Positions 10,601-19,118 of a stretch of DNA of 47,744 bases are shown here, in pieces; the first letter of the stretch is position 1, and every line of letters begins with the position of its first letter. The notes beneath the pieces are model-generated. The model was given only the letters and a program-made list of their open reading frames with translations, did not search any database and was not told where the DNA came from. This stretch comes from a virus, in IMG/VR virus record IMGVR_UViG_3300034283_000349, positions 1 through 47,744 of that record. One strand, given 5' to 3'. Position numbers and translations under genes: made by a program.

Positions 10601-10725
10601 GCTTCTACTGATGCGCCAATACCACCACCACCATCAATTTCAATAGTTGGCGAGACATAGTTATTCCCGCCTGAGATTATGGTAAATCCAGTAACAACTT
10701 TCTTGGATGGTGGAATAAGATTCAT
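7651..10725 (-). CDS. Large baseplate wedge/structural protein at the gp7 position
   Basis: The product has 1024 aa, close to T4 gp7 (1032 aa), and lies immediately after gene 6 with a TAATG overlap. The N-terminus has two Gly-rich GGNNYVSPTIEIDGGGG-type repeats, followed by a helical domain (QLPEFVQNEYTGFVTFLEGY, then RLVKLIRDFYESKGAEDSIE) that I recognise from large structural proteins of T4-like marine phages. Further GGSGFYAAPEI/GGSGY repeats follow around residues 310-365. Residues about 714-813 are five tandem 20-residue repeats beginning DSF(D/S)RVVQY. Size and place suggest the wedge initiator gp7, but sequence similarity to T4 gp7 is not evident to me, so this is a positional call. 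Confidence 0.7.
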   Translation of the reverse strand: MNLIPPSKKVVTGFTIISGGNNYVSPTIEIDGGGGIGASVEATVVGGKITALNIINQGSGFTTPPTVTIEDDEGEGASITAIIGDPPYKNKLEFLIQEQLPEFVQNEYTGFVTFLEGYYRFLDQSGEVNNFLLSAKDYSDVDTTLEAFIEQFRSQYAVDIPKNVLVNQRRLVKLIRDFYESKGAEDSIELLFKILYDETVEFFYPSTHILKASDGVWIEDVIIRIIEGDDDVDPFTLQGKICNLVYYENTGVQIFPKTIETTVTGVKKLAYTLPAIYELNVSLPKNSPLKVPGAGAVATLNITSGVITSVTVVSGGSGFYAAPEITLTGTNGSGAVLRANIVDGEVDTIAVIQGGSGYIENDDENEEESIEVVFSTDSIRTHIHLPSDPNTIYGYVIRQLSTVEVISCDGDGVDDDCGFRVGQIYQIDEQSVVGQYVIDPPMSAVTDTLIDAIDANPLEYGTYDAERFADGINDPFFNIGDEYIRVNRDNRASIRISSIDESGCVTAVTIFNTGFEFEQEQFQTTIISPNGCEAVLAFTTGAVLVKAGRFKDSRGMLSNINKLQDNYYYQNYSYVIKSGVTSNTWLPIINKTVHPAGMAVFGELLITQTIDMVDYIGVLEILVLNEFFGDITVINDQTRSVDFEKVLLDNVDGRRSYYAIPDYVPTEYASADSDLLKVHFYKVLSDLTNLSDSVDLLYDKGLYDTEEDATSMVDSFDRVVQYFREFNDVATPTDSFDRVVQYFRVFDEGTSLSDSFDRVVQYVRLFNEEISSTDSFDRVVQYVREFDEETTLIDSFSRVVQYVRLFNDAFYTSHTTAVDFGKTLIEDPLWVTRDFWANPDYSGTEFAWNAEETIEVAFGKNVSDSYSSSDIIDIISFGKVITDTASISIERPGFVINKVLSETIFASDAKSITTALPTLADSFIVSEDSIISNLLTKTEIATTLDYYNKVLQISSADGAETSEIIFIEDEIPHIDMVGVNESSRMIINKGIGDMLGITDSGIINTQDYVNGDFGSDFVGQAVYF
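8287..8586 (-). repeat. Five in-frame 60-bp tandem repeats (20-aa units)
   Basis: Five consecutive units of exactly 60 bp lie inside the gp7-position gene. Each unit encodes DSF(D/S)RVVQY(F/V)R followed by a variable Phe-(N/D)-acidic tail. The DSF...RVVQY core is nearly invariant in protein and DNA, while the last eight residues differ between copies. The pattern is typical of recent tandem duplication with diversifying linkers, and copy number may vary between relatives. Confidence 0.95.
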
Positions 10726-12641
10726 TATGTTGTAACCGTTACCTGTAGACCCGTAGTAATATTAGCAGCAACATTAGCAGCACTATCTTGATCTAATTTG
10801 AGCAGAGAATTTCTAGAAATCGTAGGAATAATTGCTCCCGTATAATCTTCGAGAGTTCTTGTTAAAATTTTAGTTGTAATATCTGCTGTGACATTTTGTG
10901 GTTTGACGTAAATTCTAAATGCATTTGCACCACCCAACAAAGAGATAAAATAGCAGGTCGGTATAAGTATTTTGCCTGTTCCGTAATTTATTGTTCCGAA
11001 ACTAGAAGATAGAACTACATCAGTGCCAATTTGTTTCAGGTAAATTGTTCCAGTTCCCAATGGATCTGGAGGAGATTGATCTGGAACATCAACCATATAT
11101 GCGTCATAATAGGTATTATTTAACAACGTATTAAAATACGTAGAACGCAAACTATTTGGTTGCACAGGTTGTCCGAAATTTGGATCCAATCTGAATGAAA
11201 TTTGATTTGATACTACACCAGTGAACCGTTTATGTAAAGTAAGATCAATATTATTCGTAATGATCGAACTAGAAGTATCCATGATTTCTGCACTCAATTT
11301 TGAATAGTAGAAATCTTGCGCAAGTTTATTCACATTAAGGTCGAAGTGATCGATTACAGATTGTCTAACTCTAGTAGCAAGTTCGGATGAAGTTTCGAAA
11401 GTTTTCTTCTGATCATATTTAATTGTCGAATTAACACTGATGAATGTATATTCGGGATCAACAAAAACAGGTTGGATCGAGACTACACTCTTTGGTGCGA
11501 TAATATCTCGCGCGATTGTATCCTTATCTGATTCTGTGATAACCGTGCCAGCAACTGGATCTAAACAAATAAACACTCTACCATAAATCGGCGGATCATT
11601 AATTTCTCCACCCCAAACACTGATAGAATTAATTCCAGGGAATCTTCTCTTAATCAGAGTTGCGTAGTCATCAGAGGTTACTGCACGATCTCTGGTTGTA
11701 TTGAATTTTGGTGCATTGAATTTAATACTATCAATGCTCTCTGCTTGCGCACCACGAGAAGCACGTGTAATGACTTCTACTGTTTTAGTCTCTGTCGATC
11801 CAGTAAGGATATTACTCACAGAAAAATTGGATAAGTTATTTGCGCCATCTGCAGAACCAACAAAATATTCAACAGTAATAATATCACCGTATTCTAATTG
11901 CTTCCCTAAAATGTTATCGCCAAATACGATTTGGTATAAACCGTCATAACCCATCTCAATCCAAAACACATTACTATTATTATCGATGTTAAGATATGTA
12001 TCTGAATAATTGAAAGACGTAGTTATATCATCACTTGGGGTTTGAACAGAAACCGTAACCGTAGTAATATCTACATTTTTGTTTGGAATGATAAATGGTC
12101 CAGACAGAGTTGTACTATCTGCAAAGAATGTATTTGCGACTCTGTTGCCTTCGATTAATTTAATATCCCCGAATGTAAATGTTTTTATCGATCCATTTTG
12201 ATCTGATACAGTAACAGTATAATCGTCATCAGGTTTAAATGAGTATACACCACTTGGTACTAGGTCAGAAGGAATTCCTGTCGCAGTAAAAGAAGTGTTT
12301 TTAGATAATGTGAGAGAATCTGGACCGTAGTTTGCTGGTGCGACTACTTCTAATGAGACTTCTGCTCTTGCACAAGTCTGAGAATTTGGTAAATACCCCA
12401 TTGTCTTTGCAATAGAAACAACAGAAGATCTTTTTAACGCACTATCGAGGAACATTTCATTAGCAAGAAGATGTGCAAGAGTAGCATTGTAGTGCGTATT
12501 ATATGCAAGAACATCGAGTAGGACTGACATTGCAGATCCCTCGAAATTATAATCTGAAAATTCATCCTGTGAAGCAAGATATTCTTTCAGGTTTTGCTTG
12601 ATTCCGTGGAAATCAAGTTCTGTTACTCTAAGTTCTGCCAT
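10725..12641 (-). CDS. 6: Baseplate wedge protein gp6
   Basis: The product has 638 aa (T4 gp6: 660). The N-terminus (MAELRVTELDFHGIKQNLKE, then SAMSVLLDVLAYNTHYNATL) is the conserved start of gp6/baseplate J-like proteins of T4-like phages. Later residues include RAVTSDDYATLIKRRFPGI, also characteristic of the family. gp6 dimers form the inner ring that joins the wedges around the hub and rearrange on sheath contraction. The gene starts directly after the stop codon of gene 25 and overlaps the next gene by one base, so these three genes are translationally coupled. The 25-6-7 order is that of T4-like phages. Confidence 0.93.
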   Translation of the reverse strand: MAELRVTELDFHGIKQNLKEYLASQDEFSDYNFEGSAMSVLLDVLAYNTHYNATLAHLLANEMFLDSALKRSSVVSIAKTMGYLPNSQTCARAEVSLEVVAPANYGPDSLTLSKNTSFTATGIPSDLVPSGVYSFKPDDDYTVTVSDQNGSIKTFTFGDIKLIEGNRVANTFFADSTTLSGPFIIPNKNVDITTVTVSVQTPSDDITTSFNYSDTYLNIDNNSNVFWIEMGYDGLYQIVFGDNILGKQLEYGDIITVEYFVGSADGANNLSNFSVSNILTGSTETKTVEVITRASRGAQAESIDSIKFNAPKFNTTRDRAVTSDDYATLIKRRFPGINSISVWGGEINDPPIYGRVFICLDPVAGTVITESDKDTIARDIIAPKSVVSIQPVFVDPEYTFISVNSTIKYDQKKTFETSSELATRVRQSVIDHFDLNVNKLAQDFYYSKLSAEIMDTSSSIITNNIDLTLHKRFTGVVSNQISFRLDPNFGQPVQPNSLRSTYFNTLLNNTYYDAYMVDVPDQSPPDPLGTGTIYLKQIGTDVVLSSSFGTINYGTGKILIPTCYFISLLGGANAFRIYVKPQNVTADITTKILTRTLEDYTGAIIPTISRNSLLKLDQDSAANVAANITTGLQVTVTT

Positions 12642-13031
12642 TTAGCGAGCTCTCTTTAAGAATGTTGAATATGTAATTGGTTCGGGATTGCCGACTACAT
12701 AGAAACTGATGGTTATGTCATATTGATTAAGGTCAAAATTTGGTGACACCTCAACCAATTCAAGTTTACATCTAGGTTCGAACTGAGTGATCAGAAGCGT
12801 AATTTGTGCCTCTAACATGTTTGCAGTAACGAGATCCATAGGTTCAAACAACATCATATAAATCGGCGAACCAACAATATAGTTAAACGGTCTTTCACCG
12901 TTCGCAGTCAACAATAATATTCTAAGCGATTGCTTAACTGAATTGATGTCAAACTTCATCCCCAAGTCACCCGTTCCAGGATGCGGAGTAAAGGAAAGAT
13001 CTAAATCTTTGTATATTCTGACTGTCTTCAT
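12642..13031 (-). CDS. 25: Baseplate wedge protein gp25 (lysozyme-fold, non-enzymatic)
   Basis: The product has 129 aa (T4 gp25: 132). It shows the gp25/IraD family pattern: an N-terminal KTVRIYKDLDLSFTPHPGTG, then DINSVKQSLRILLLTANGER followed by PFNYIVGSPIYMMLFEP. gp25 clamps gp6 in the baseplate wedge and is conserved in all contractile injection systems. The ATG at 13031 has no good Shine-Dalgarno close by. A TATAAATA octamer lies at 13045-13038, so a late transcript could start at or within a few bases of the ATG. gp25 is directly followed by gp6. Confidence 0.93.
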   Translation of the reverse strand: MKTVRIYKDLDLSFTPHPGTGDLGMKFDINSVKQSLRILLLTANGERPFNYIVGSPIYMMLFEPMDLVTANMLEAQITLLITQFEPRCKLELVEVSPNFDLNQYDITISFYVVGNPEPITYSTFLKRAR

Positions 13032-13051
13032 AATACTTATTTATATGCCTT

Positions 13052-16000
13052 TTAGTATTTTTTAAACGATCCATTTGCCGAAACACGTTTGTGATTATAC
13101 ATGGTAAAGTGTTGGTATCGATTCCCAGATTGTTTAAATGAGATATGAATCCAGTGTCCGCCCGAAGGTAGATATTCTAGAAGAACTTGATCGTAAGGAA
13201 CGTTTTTGATAATCCACTGCACAATCTCGTCATGATATTTCGCCTTACTCATACCGTTGAATTTCATATCAACTGCCTGCCCGAGCATATGCTGCGAGGT
13301 TGTTGATCCTCCAGATGGAATATAATCTCGGAATCCTGATGTGAAATACATTCCAGGGAACTTAGTTCTGATTGGATCTAAGCAGTTTACTGCCAAACAG
13401 CGCATGTTTGCAATCATGTCTGCTTTGCTGAATCCACCATACGCTCTCAACTTACCCTTGACCATTACATCTTTTAAGGTAAATTTATCAGAGATTTTCA
13501 TCCCATAATTTACGCCATTTGAAATGTTAATATCTGGGAGTTTGGTTCCAGTCTTAGTTACATTACATGCAGTAGGTGCGACCTTTCCGCTTTCTGGACT
13601 ACTTGATCCATCTTCTCCAGGAGTCGCGCTATCCTCAATACCTGCAGCGTTGCTATCTGCAATACCATCTTCGCCATCATAATCCATACCCTTTGCTTCA
13701 TCCGGAGAGACACCACCGCCACCTCCAACAAATTCAGGTTCACTTGGAGTCATCGGTGAAACTGGATCTGCAACAATAGTAATATCAGGAGGAGTACCAT
13801 CCGATGCGGTCACCGCAGAACCTGCGCTTCCAGGATTTACTGTAATGATTGCACCATCAACATTGGTAGCACCACCACCCTTAACATTCATCGTTGAACC
13901 TGCTTGGATATTTGTCTTACCAGATGCCTTGATGTTTGTCTCTGCGCCGTAAACATTCGCCTTCGCGTCGGACTTAATGTTAATATCAGAGGTAGCATCA
14001 ATATTAATCTTGTTGTTGGACAGAATGTCCACGCTTGTCGCAGATCCAAGACGCCAAGAACCTGAAGTGGCAGAGTCAATATTACCATTGACATCCATTG
14101 AATAATCACCATCGACGCGAGTAGCAAAGGTTCCTTTGACAGCAAGGTTCATGTTGCCACCGACTTTCCAGTCAACGTTTCCGTGTGTATCGATATTCGT
14201 ATTACCACCGACTGTAAGATTACAGTTGTTTGCTACATAGATATTACAACTGCCACCAACGTGAACATTTGCCTTGCCTTCGATCGTAATAACACCATTG
14301 CGATCGATAACCGTATAACCGTCACCAATAATTTTATTTACCTGCGAACCATCTGGTCGCATTTCTTGGAACGTGCCTGATTTATGATTTAGAGAAACAC
14401 GTTCTGCATTCGGCGTATCATCAAATTCCATAGTGTGACCAGATTCACTCTGGTAGGTATGGTTGTATGGATACTCAGCAGCAAAGGCAGACTTCGGTTG
14501 AGAAACAGACTCGCCTGTTCGACCAGCAATAGGTTTCGAAGTTGTCCTTTGTGCATCATGTTGACCGTGGATCGTTTGATCCTGTGGTAGTGCTTTAGTT
14601 TCTCCTGGATTTTTCCCAACCGCGAGTGCATTGACATCACCGTTACCTGCTTCGAGATATTCTTTCTTGGGATAGACATTATTTGGATCTTTATATCCCT
14701 TTGTCGGATCAGTATCTCGAAGTCCCTCGTTTGTGGGTTGATTTGCCACAGTTGGTTTTGCCTGAACAAGTTCTGCTGGGTTGGGTGCAGAGATTGTTGG
14801 TGATCCAGGTTTTGTTTGTAGAAGATCGTCTAATAATTTGTTTGCCGAAAACCCAACCCCAAAGAAATCCATGGAAGTTTTTCCACTAGAACTGGTTTTA
14901 ATCAATCCATTTGCGAACTTAATCGCTGTGTCGATTCCCTGACCATTAGCAACAGACAGCATTCCCATGATAACATCTTTGGGTGAATCCGCTGTAATTG
15001 CCTTTGCAGAAAGAAGAGATTTGATATTTCTATCGAGCAAAGAAACCATAGCATTGTTTTGGGAAGATGGATCGTTTAAAAATCCACCACCACCGCCGCC
15101 AAGATTAGTAATCTGCTCGATGTGAGCATCATCGATAATTTCTGTGACTTCTTTTTCATGTGTATCAACCAAAGAAGTAACTACAGAGACTGCATTCGTT
15201 AAATTTTCAACAGAAGGTGCTATTCTGAATGGATCAAAAGAAACATCAATTGCTTCATTTACTGCAGATGTTTTTCTATCAATTTGGTTGGAAACTAATT
15301 CAAATGCAACCTTAGTTGCAGATGGAAGTTTGACTGAATTAGTAATTAATGCAGTAGCAGATTTTACCGCAGAAGAAGTAAGTGTCTTTGTTATGGTGTT
15401 AACCATTTTATTTGTAGTGCTTAATACTTCATTCGATCCTGAGGCAGATGTTGTCAATGCAATCTTTGTAGTAAGACCAGACCCCTCCTTAGAAAGAGTG
15501 TTTTTAACAGAAGAAACTGCGGATCCTACCGAACCGTTTGCTTGGTTGACAACTGTATTTGCAATCGCTGCTGCACTGCCAATTTTCGCAGTCCAGATTT
15601 TAGGATCAGCGAGAGCAGCAAAGTTTAGATTATTACCAACATTACCAATGTTCGTTGGAATCGGAAGTCCCAATTTATTAAGAGCATCAAGCGCAAAGTT
15701 TTTACCGAGGTTTTTACCAATCAATCCACCAAGACCAAACTTCGCGAGAGAATCAGATGACTGTTCTCTAATCCAAGTTTTCTTTGTCAGTATTGAAATG
15801 TCAGGAATATTCTTTTTAATATTCTCTAATGTTTTTTCGATAGCATTAGGCGCGACTGCACCAACAGTCTGTAGGGCCTCGAGATTGAAACCATATGCCC
15901 CGACTTTACCACTATCTGAAATTGTAGAATGTGAACCGCCGCCAACATCATGCGCGATGGATCCCATCAATTGCTTAATTTCTGTCGCAGAAAGAACCTT

Positions 16001-16060
16001 GCTTATTTTAGTATTATCTAAAATTTTAGATAAATCTTGGTTGAGCAGAACATCCAACAT
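13052..16060 (-). CDS. Tail spike C-terminal part: gp5-type beta-helix fused to M15 peptidase
   Basis: The product has 1002 aa. Residues 1-450 are Ala/Ser/Lys-rich and mostly helical, without a recognised domain. Around residues 540-760 is a gp5C-type spike: SGHTMEFDDTPNAERVSLNH, SGTFQEMRPDGSQVNKIIGD, then many short GN(I/V)N/GKANV beta-helix repeats. After an Asp/Gly/Ser-rich linker, residues about 855-1000 form an M15-type zinc peptidase with SQHMLGQAVDM (His and Asp ligands), a downstream LLEY glutamate and GGHWIHISF (His ligand). All ligands are present. Such enzymes cut peptide stems or crosslinks in peptidoglycan. The gene follows the OB/GH19 gene with a TGATG overlap, so the T4 gp5 functions are divided between two proteins. 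Confidence 0.85.
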   Translation of the reverse strand: MLDVLLNQDLSKILDNTKISKVLSATEIKQLMGSIAHDVGGGSHSTISDSGKVGAYGFNLEALQTVGAVAPNAIEKTLENIKKNIPDISILTKKTWIREQSSDSLAKFGLGGLIGKNLGKNFALDALNKLGLPIPTNIGNVGNNLNFAALADPKIWTAKIGSAAAIANTVVNQANGSVGSAVSSVKNTLSKEGSGLTTKIALTTSASGSNEVLSTTNKMVNTITKTLTSSAVKSATALITNSVKLPSATKVAFELVSNQIDRKTSAVNEAIDVSFDPFRIAPSVENLTNAVSVVTSLVDTHEKEVTEIIDDAHIEQITNLGGGGGGFLNDPSSQNNAMVSLLDRNIKSLLSAKAITADSPKDVIMGMLSVANGQGIDTAIKFANGLIKTSSSGKTSMDFFGVGFSANKLLDDLLQTKPGSPTISAPNPAELVQAKPTVANQPTNEGLRDTDPTKGYKDPNNVYPKKEYLEAGNGDVNALAVGKNPGETKALPQDQTIHGQHDAQRTTSKPIAGRTGESVSQPKSAFAAEYPYNHTYQSESGHTMEFDDTPNAERVSLNHKSGTFQEMRPDGSQVNKIIGDGYTVIDRNGVITIEGKANVHVGGSCNIYVANNCNLTVGGNTNIDTHGNVDWKVGGNMNLAVKGTFATRVDGDYSMDVNGNIDSATSGSWRLGSATSVDILSNNKINIDATSDINIKSDAKANVYGAETNIKASGKTNIQAGSTMNVKGGGATNVDGAIITVNPGSAGSAVTASDGTPPDITIVADPVSPMTPSEPEFVGGGGGVSPDEAKGMDYDGEDGIADSNAAGIEDSATPGEDGSSSPESGKVAPTACNVTKTGTKLPDINISNGVNYGMKISDKFTLKDVMVKGKLRAYGGFSKADMIANMRCLAVNCLDPIRTKFPGMYFTSGFRDYIPSGGSTTSQHMLGQAVDMKFNGMSKAKYHDEIVQWIIKNVPYDQVLLEYLPSGGHWIHISFKQSGNRYQHFTMYNHKRVSANGSFKKY

Positions 16061-17163
16061 CAGATAAAGTTCCCGTTCTTAGTAAAGTTTTCCATAAAGC
16101 ACTTATATAATTCTCGTTTGTGTTGGTGATTCTTATTAATATCAAGACCAGTTTGTTTAATCAAAATTTCAATGGCATTATCACCAACAAGAGAAGAAGT
16201 CTTTACTCCTTTATACTGATAAAATGCAAGGCAGCACTTGGCACTAAATTCGACGCTGGAGTTTACTTTTTGTGGATTGGACACTAGATCCTCTCCAATT
16301 ATCTTACCAATCTTCGCAAATGCATCTTTACCAGTTATTTGCACAAAAGAATGTCCACGGAATTTATAACCATCCAGTGGAGAGGTGGTAATAGTATTGC
16401 AATTGGCATTACCAAGACCCTTACTGGTATCACCATAGATAAAGTTTGCCATGGCAATTGGACCTGCTGACTTTAACTGACGAGCAAATGCTTCACCTCT
16501 ATTACGAACTTTCCTGAAATTCTTCAGCATGGTCTTGACTGACCAATTGGTGTTTTCGGCAATAGGACTAAACGCAGATTCTACACCAGCGATTGCCAGA
16601 AATGCAGCAACTGCATTGTTGCTATATCCTGCTGCTCGACATGCTTTAATGATTTGATTAATATTTGATTTATTACCACGCGCCATAATGTTTTTAGCAA
16701 AACTGCTGCAGTTGCAATTCTTTAACTTTTCTAGAGCAGCAGGATCGACTTTATTAGAACTACCACTACCACTACCACTACCATCACTGCCTCCCGAGGT
16801 AGGAGAGTTACCTGATCCGTCACCCCCACCGCCGCTACCATTGCTCGCAGGAACAGCATTAATTGTCCCAACAAAAGCAGGTTGCTGACCTTCTGCGCCA
16901 TCCATGAAGAATCCCCACACCCAAGTACCTTCTACTGGACCAGTTGGGGACCAACCAATACCAGAAGTGCTGGCACTATTTGCGGGCATAATTGGCATCG
17001 CCCAAGGAAGATCGTCGGTTGGTAACTGTTCTTTATCATCTGTGTGATAACCAAGAATTCGCAATCTTACGCGACCAATACGCATAGGATCTCCACGATC
17101 TTCAACACATCCGAAGAACCAATAAAAGTTTGAATCATTATTTGAAAAGAAATTATCTGCCAT
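16060..17163 (-). CDS. 5: Baseplate hub gp5 N-terminal part: OB fold plus GH19-type lysozyme
   Basis: The product has 367 aa. Residues 1-105 are the gp5/VgrG-type OB domain (NFYWFFGCVEDRGDPMRIGR, VRLRILGYHTDD, DLPWAMPIMPA, WVWGFFMDG). A Gly/Ser linker (about 106-140) leads to a GH19 chitinase/lysozyme-like domain: AFLAIAGVESAF supplies the likely general-acid Glu, and YKFRGHSFVQITGKDAF matches the conserved RGxGxIQLTG motif. T4 gp5 instead carries a T4-lysozyme domain and its own beta-helix; here the beta-helix is encoded by the next gene. The protein should trimerise on the gp27-like hub encoded just upstream and cleave the glycan strands during entry. Confidence 0.85.
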   Translation of the reverse strand: MADNFFSNNDSNFYWFFGCVEDRGDPMRIGRVRLRILGYHTDDKEQLPTDDLPWAMPIMPANSASTSGIGWSPTGPVEGTWVWGFFMDGAEGQQPAFVGTINAVPASNGSGGGGDGSGNSPTSGGSDGSGSGSGSSNKVDPAALEKLKNCNCSSFAKNIMARGNKSNINQIIKACRAAGYSNNAVAAFLAIAGVESAFSPIAENTNWSVKTMLKNFRKVRNRGEAFARQLKSAGPIAMANFIYGDTSKGLGNANCNTITTSPLDGYKFRGHSFVQITGKDAFAKIGKIIGEDLVSNPQKVNSSVEFSAKCCLAFYQYKGVKTSSLVGDNAIEILIKQTGLDINKNHQHKRELYKCFMENFTKNGNFI

Positions 17164-17170
17164 TTTTATC

Positions 17171-19117
17171 TCACGAAATGTAAGGTCCAGGATCTTGGAA
17201 CTTACCGTTTAAATTAATCTCGAAGTGTAGGTGATGTCCTGTAGAATTTCCAGTATTGTTGACCTGCATAATTTGCTGTCCTGCCTTTACCTTATCTCCC
17301 ACTTTTACCTTGAGAGACCCCTCGTTTGCATGGGCATATACAGATGTATAACCTCCACCATGATCAATGGTAATACGTAAACCATATCCAGAACCTTCAC
17401 CATAGTGTTTACCTGCATTTTGCCAACCTGCTTTAATAACTGTACCATCTTTGACTGCGAAAACTGGAGTACCCTTTGGTGCTCCAATATCATACCCTTT
17501 ATGTCCTGTAGATGCACCAGAGGTAGGTGCTTGCCTTGGTCCAGTTTTACTTGTAATTCTACCCTTACCACCAGTTGGGTGAGTCCAACCTGCTTTATTG
17601 ATCGGTCCAGGAGATGACGGAGATACACCATTTTGCTGATCTGCCTGCACTTCAGGATCATCTGCTGCTGGTGGGGTTGGTGCGGGTGCACGTGTGATTG
17701 CTTGGAATGCCGTATGGAAAGAATCCTTAGCAATTTCCAAAATCATATTATGTGCTACTGGAGTCATCTTGTGGTGAATCGCGGTAATCATCCATACACC
17801 AGAAAGAAAGGGATCCCAATGGTTTTTTGGATCTGATTTATCTGCACTGTCTCCGACCTTGGGATATTTAAAGTTGATAATCTTACCAACTTCAGCGTCA
17901 GTTCTTCCAGGAACTGTAATATGCATACGCAATCCAGAAATATCTTCAAGAACGCTTTGTCTCATACCCAACCATTTATCTGGTGCATAGTCTAGTAATT
18001 CATCGTCACTAGTAGTAAGAACTTTTCTATGCACAGGACGGAAGAAACGTTTAGACAATGCTGAACGAGTTACGTTGGCAGGATATGTCATATTATCTTT
18101 TGATTTCTCATCAAATGTTGCTTTACCATTTTCAATACGGTAATTTTCCATATGAATAATATCAGGATATGAATATGAATAATCGTGTGGTGCGTTTGTC
18201 GCTTCTTTAATCATAATATCGAAAATTGTTGTAGTGCTGGCGAATCTTCCTTGATCCTGCGACTTTAGAATATCTACTTGTTCATTAAAACGAATATCAG
18301 ATACAGTGTTGAAACCTTTGTCCAATCCTGGTTTGGAAGTATCAAAAGTTATTCCCCCAGTCAAATTTGTTTCAGGGTTGACAGGTTTTTGTAAATATAC
18401 ATACTCAGCAAATACAGAACTATCGTCTAATTGACTCTTAATCAAATTGTCAATAGAAGTAAAATAGAATTGTCTAGTAGTTTCATAGAACAAGAAACTC
18501 GGCGATTTTTGTTTAGCACCGATAGATCTTTGCGCTACATAATTGAGGCAACGGAATGGTGACCACATATTTGCAACGAATGCAATTTTACCCTCGTGTG
18601 GAGTATCTGCGATGACCATCGGAGTTTCATCTTTATTATCGATTCCACCGAAGCAACGTTTTTGCTTTAGATAATCAGTATAAAGTTTATCTGCGATTTC
18701 ATCGGTAGTACCCTCGTACTTTTTACTTACTTGAGTAATATTATCACTGACTGCTTCCATGGAACAGAAGTATAATGCATACATTTGTTCACGGTCAGCA
18801 TTCAACATTCTATTCTTAATCGAATAAATTGAAAATGTCTTTTTGATACTTTCACCATATTCATCACCAAAAGATGGAGTTTGGACCCAAAGATTTAAAA
18901 GTTCGTCTCCAACGAGAGGTAATCCAGAAAGAAGTTCTTTCGAGTCTACAACAATCAGAACACCCTGTAGTGCATTGGAAAATATATCCTCATAGATGTT
19001 AAGTTCGACAATAAAATTTTTGATGTCAAGAACCTCGCCGTTGACACTTTGAATCTCAACAGTCTTAAAAGAAACGTCACCTGGATTTGATAACTGTTTT
19101 GATTTTGGATCCGACAT
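17171..19117 (-). CDS. 27: Baseplate hub gp27-like protein with C-terminal M23 endopeptidase
   Basis: The product has 648 aa; T4 gp27 has 391. Residues 1-470 have the hub organisation of T4-like marine phages (KTVEIQSVNGEVLDIKNFIV near the start, GVWMITAIHHKMTPVAHNMI near 450). A Pro/Gly linker is followed by an M23 (lysostaphin/LytM-type) domain at about 525-648: GHKGYDIGAPKGTPVFAVKD (His and Asp zinc ligands), GGGYTSVYAHANEG and GHHLHFEINLNG (HxH). The full metal site appears intact. M23 enzymes cut peptidoglycan cross-bridges. The gene precedes the two gp5-like genes, as expected for a hub partner. The gp27 assignment rests mainly on position and general pattern; the M23 call is strong. 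Confidence 0.83.
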   Translation of the reverse strand: MSDPKSKQLSNPGDVSFKTVEIQSVNGEVLDIKNFIVELNIYEDIFSNALQGVLIVVDSKELLSGLPLVGDELLNLWVQTPSFGDEYGESIKKTFSIYSIKNRMLNADREQMYALYFCSMEAVSDNITQVSKKYEGTTDEIADKLYTDYLKQKRCFGGIDNKDETPMVIADTPHEGKIAFVANMWSPFRCLNYVAQRSIGAKQKSPSFLFYETTRQFYFTSIDNLIKSQLDDSSVFAEYVYLQKPVNPETNLTGGITFDTSKPGLDKGFNTVSDIRFNEQVDILKSQDQGRFASTTTIFDIMIKEATNAPHDYSYSYPDIIHMENYRIENGKATFDEKSKDNMTYPANVTRSALSKRFFRPVHRKVLTTSDDELLDYAPDKWLGMRQSVLEDISGLRMHITVPGRTDAEVGKIINFKYPKVGDSADKSDPKNHWDPFLSGVWMITAIHHKMTPVAHNMILEIAKDSFHTAFQAITRAPAPTPPAADDPEVQADQQNGVSPSSPGPINKAGWTHPTGGKGRITSKTGPRQAPTSGASTGHKGYDIGAPKGTPVFAVKDGTVIKAGWQNAGKHYGEGSGYGLRITIDHGGGYTSVYAHANEGSLKVKVGDKVKAGQQIMQVNNTGNSTGHHLHFEINLNGKFQDPGPYIS

Positions 19118-19118
19118 A

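Noticed and set aside
15144-16067. A 307-aa plus-strand ORF
   Set aside because: Fully antisense to the helical N-terminal part of the spike protein; the minus-strand frame fits the operon and overlaps correctly with its neighbour.
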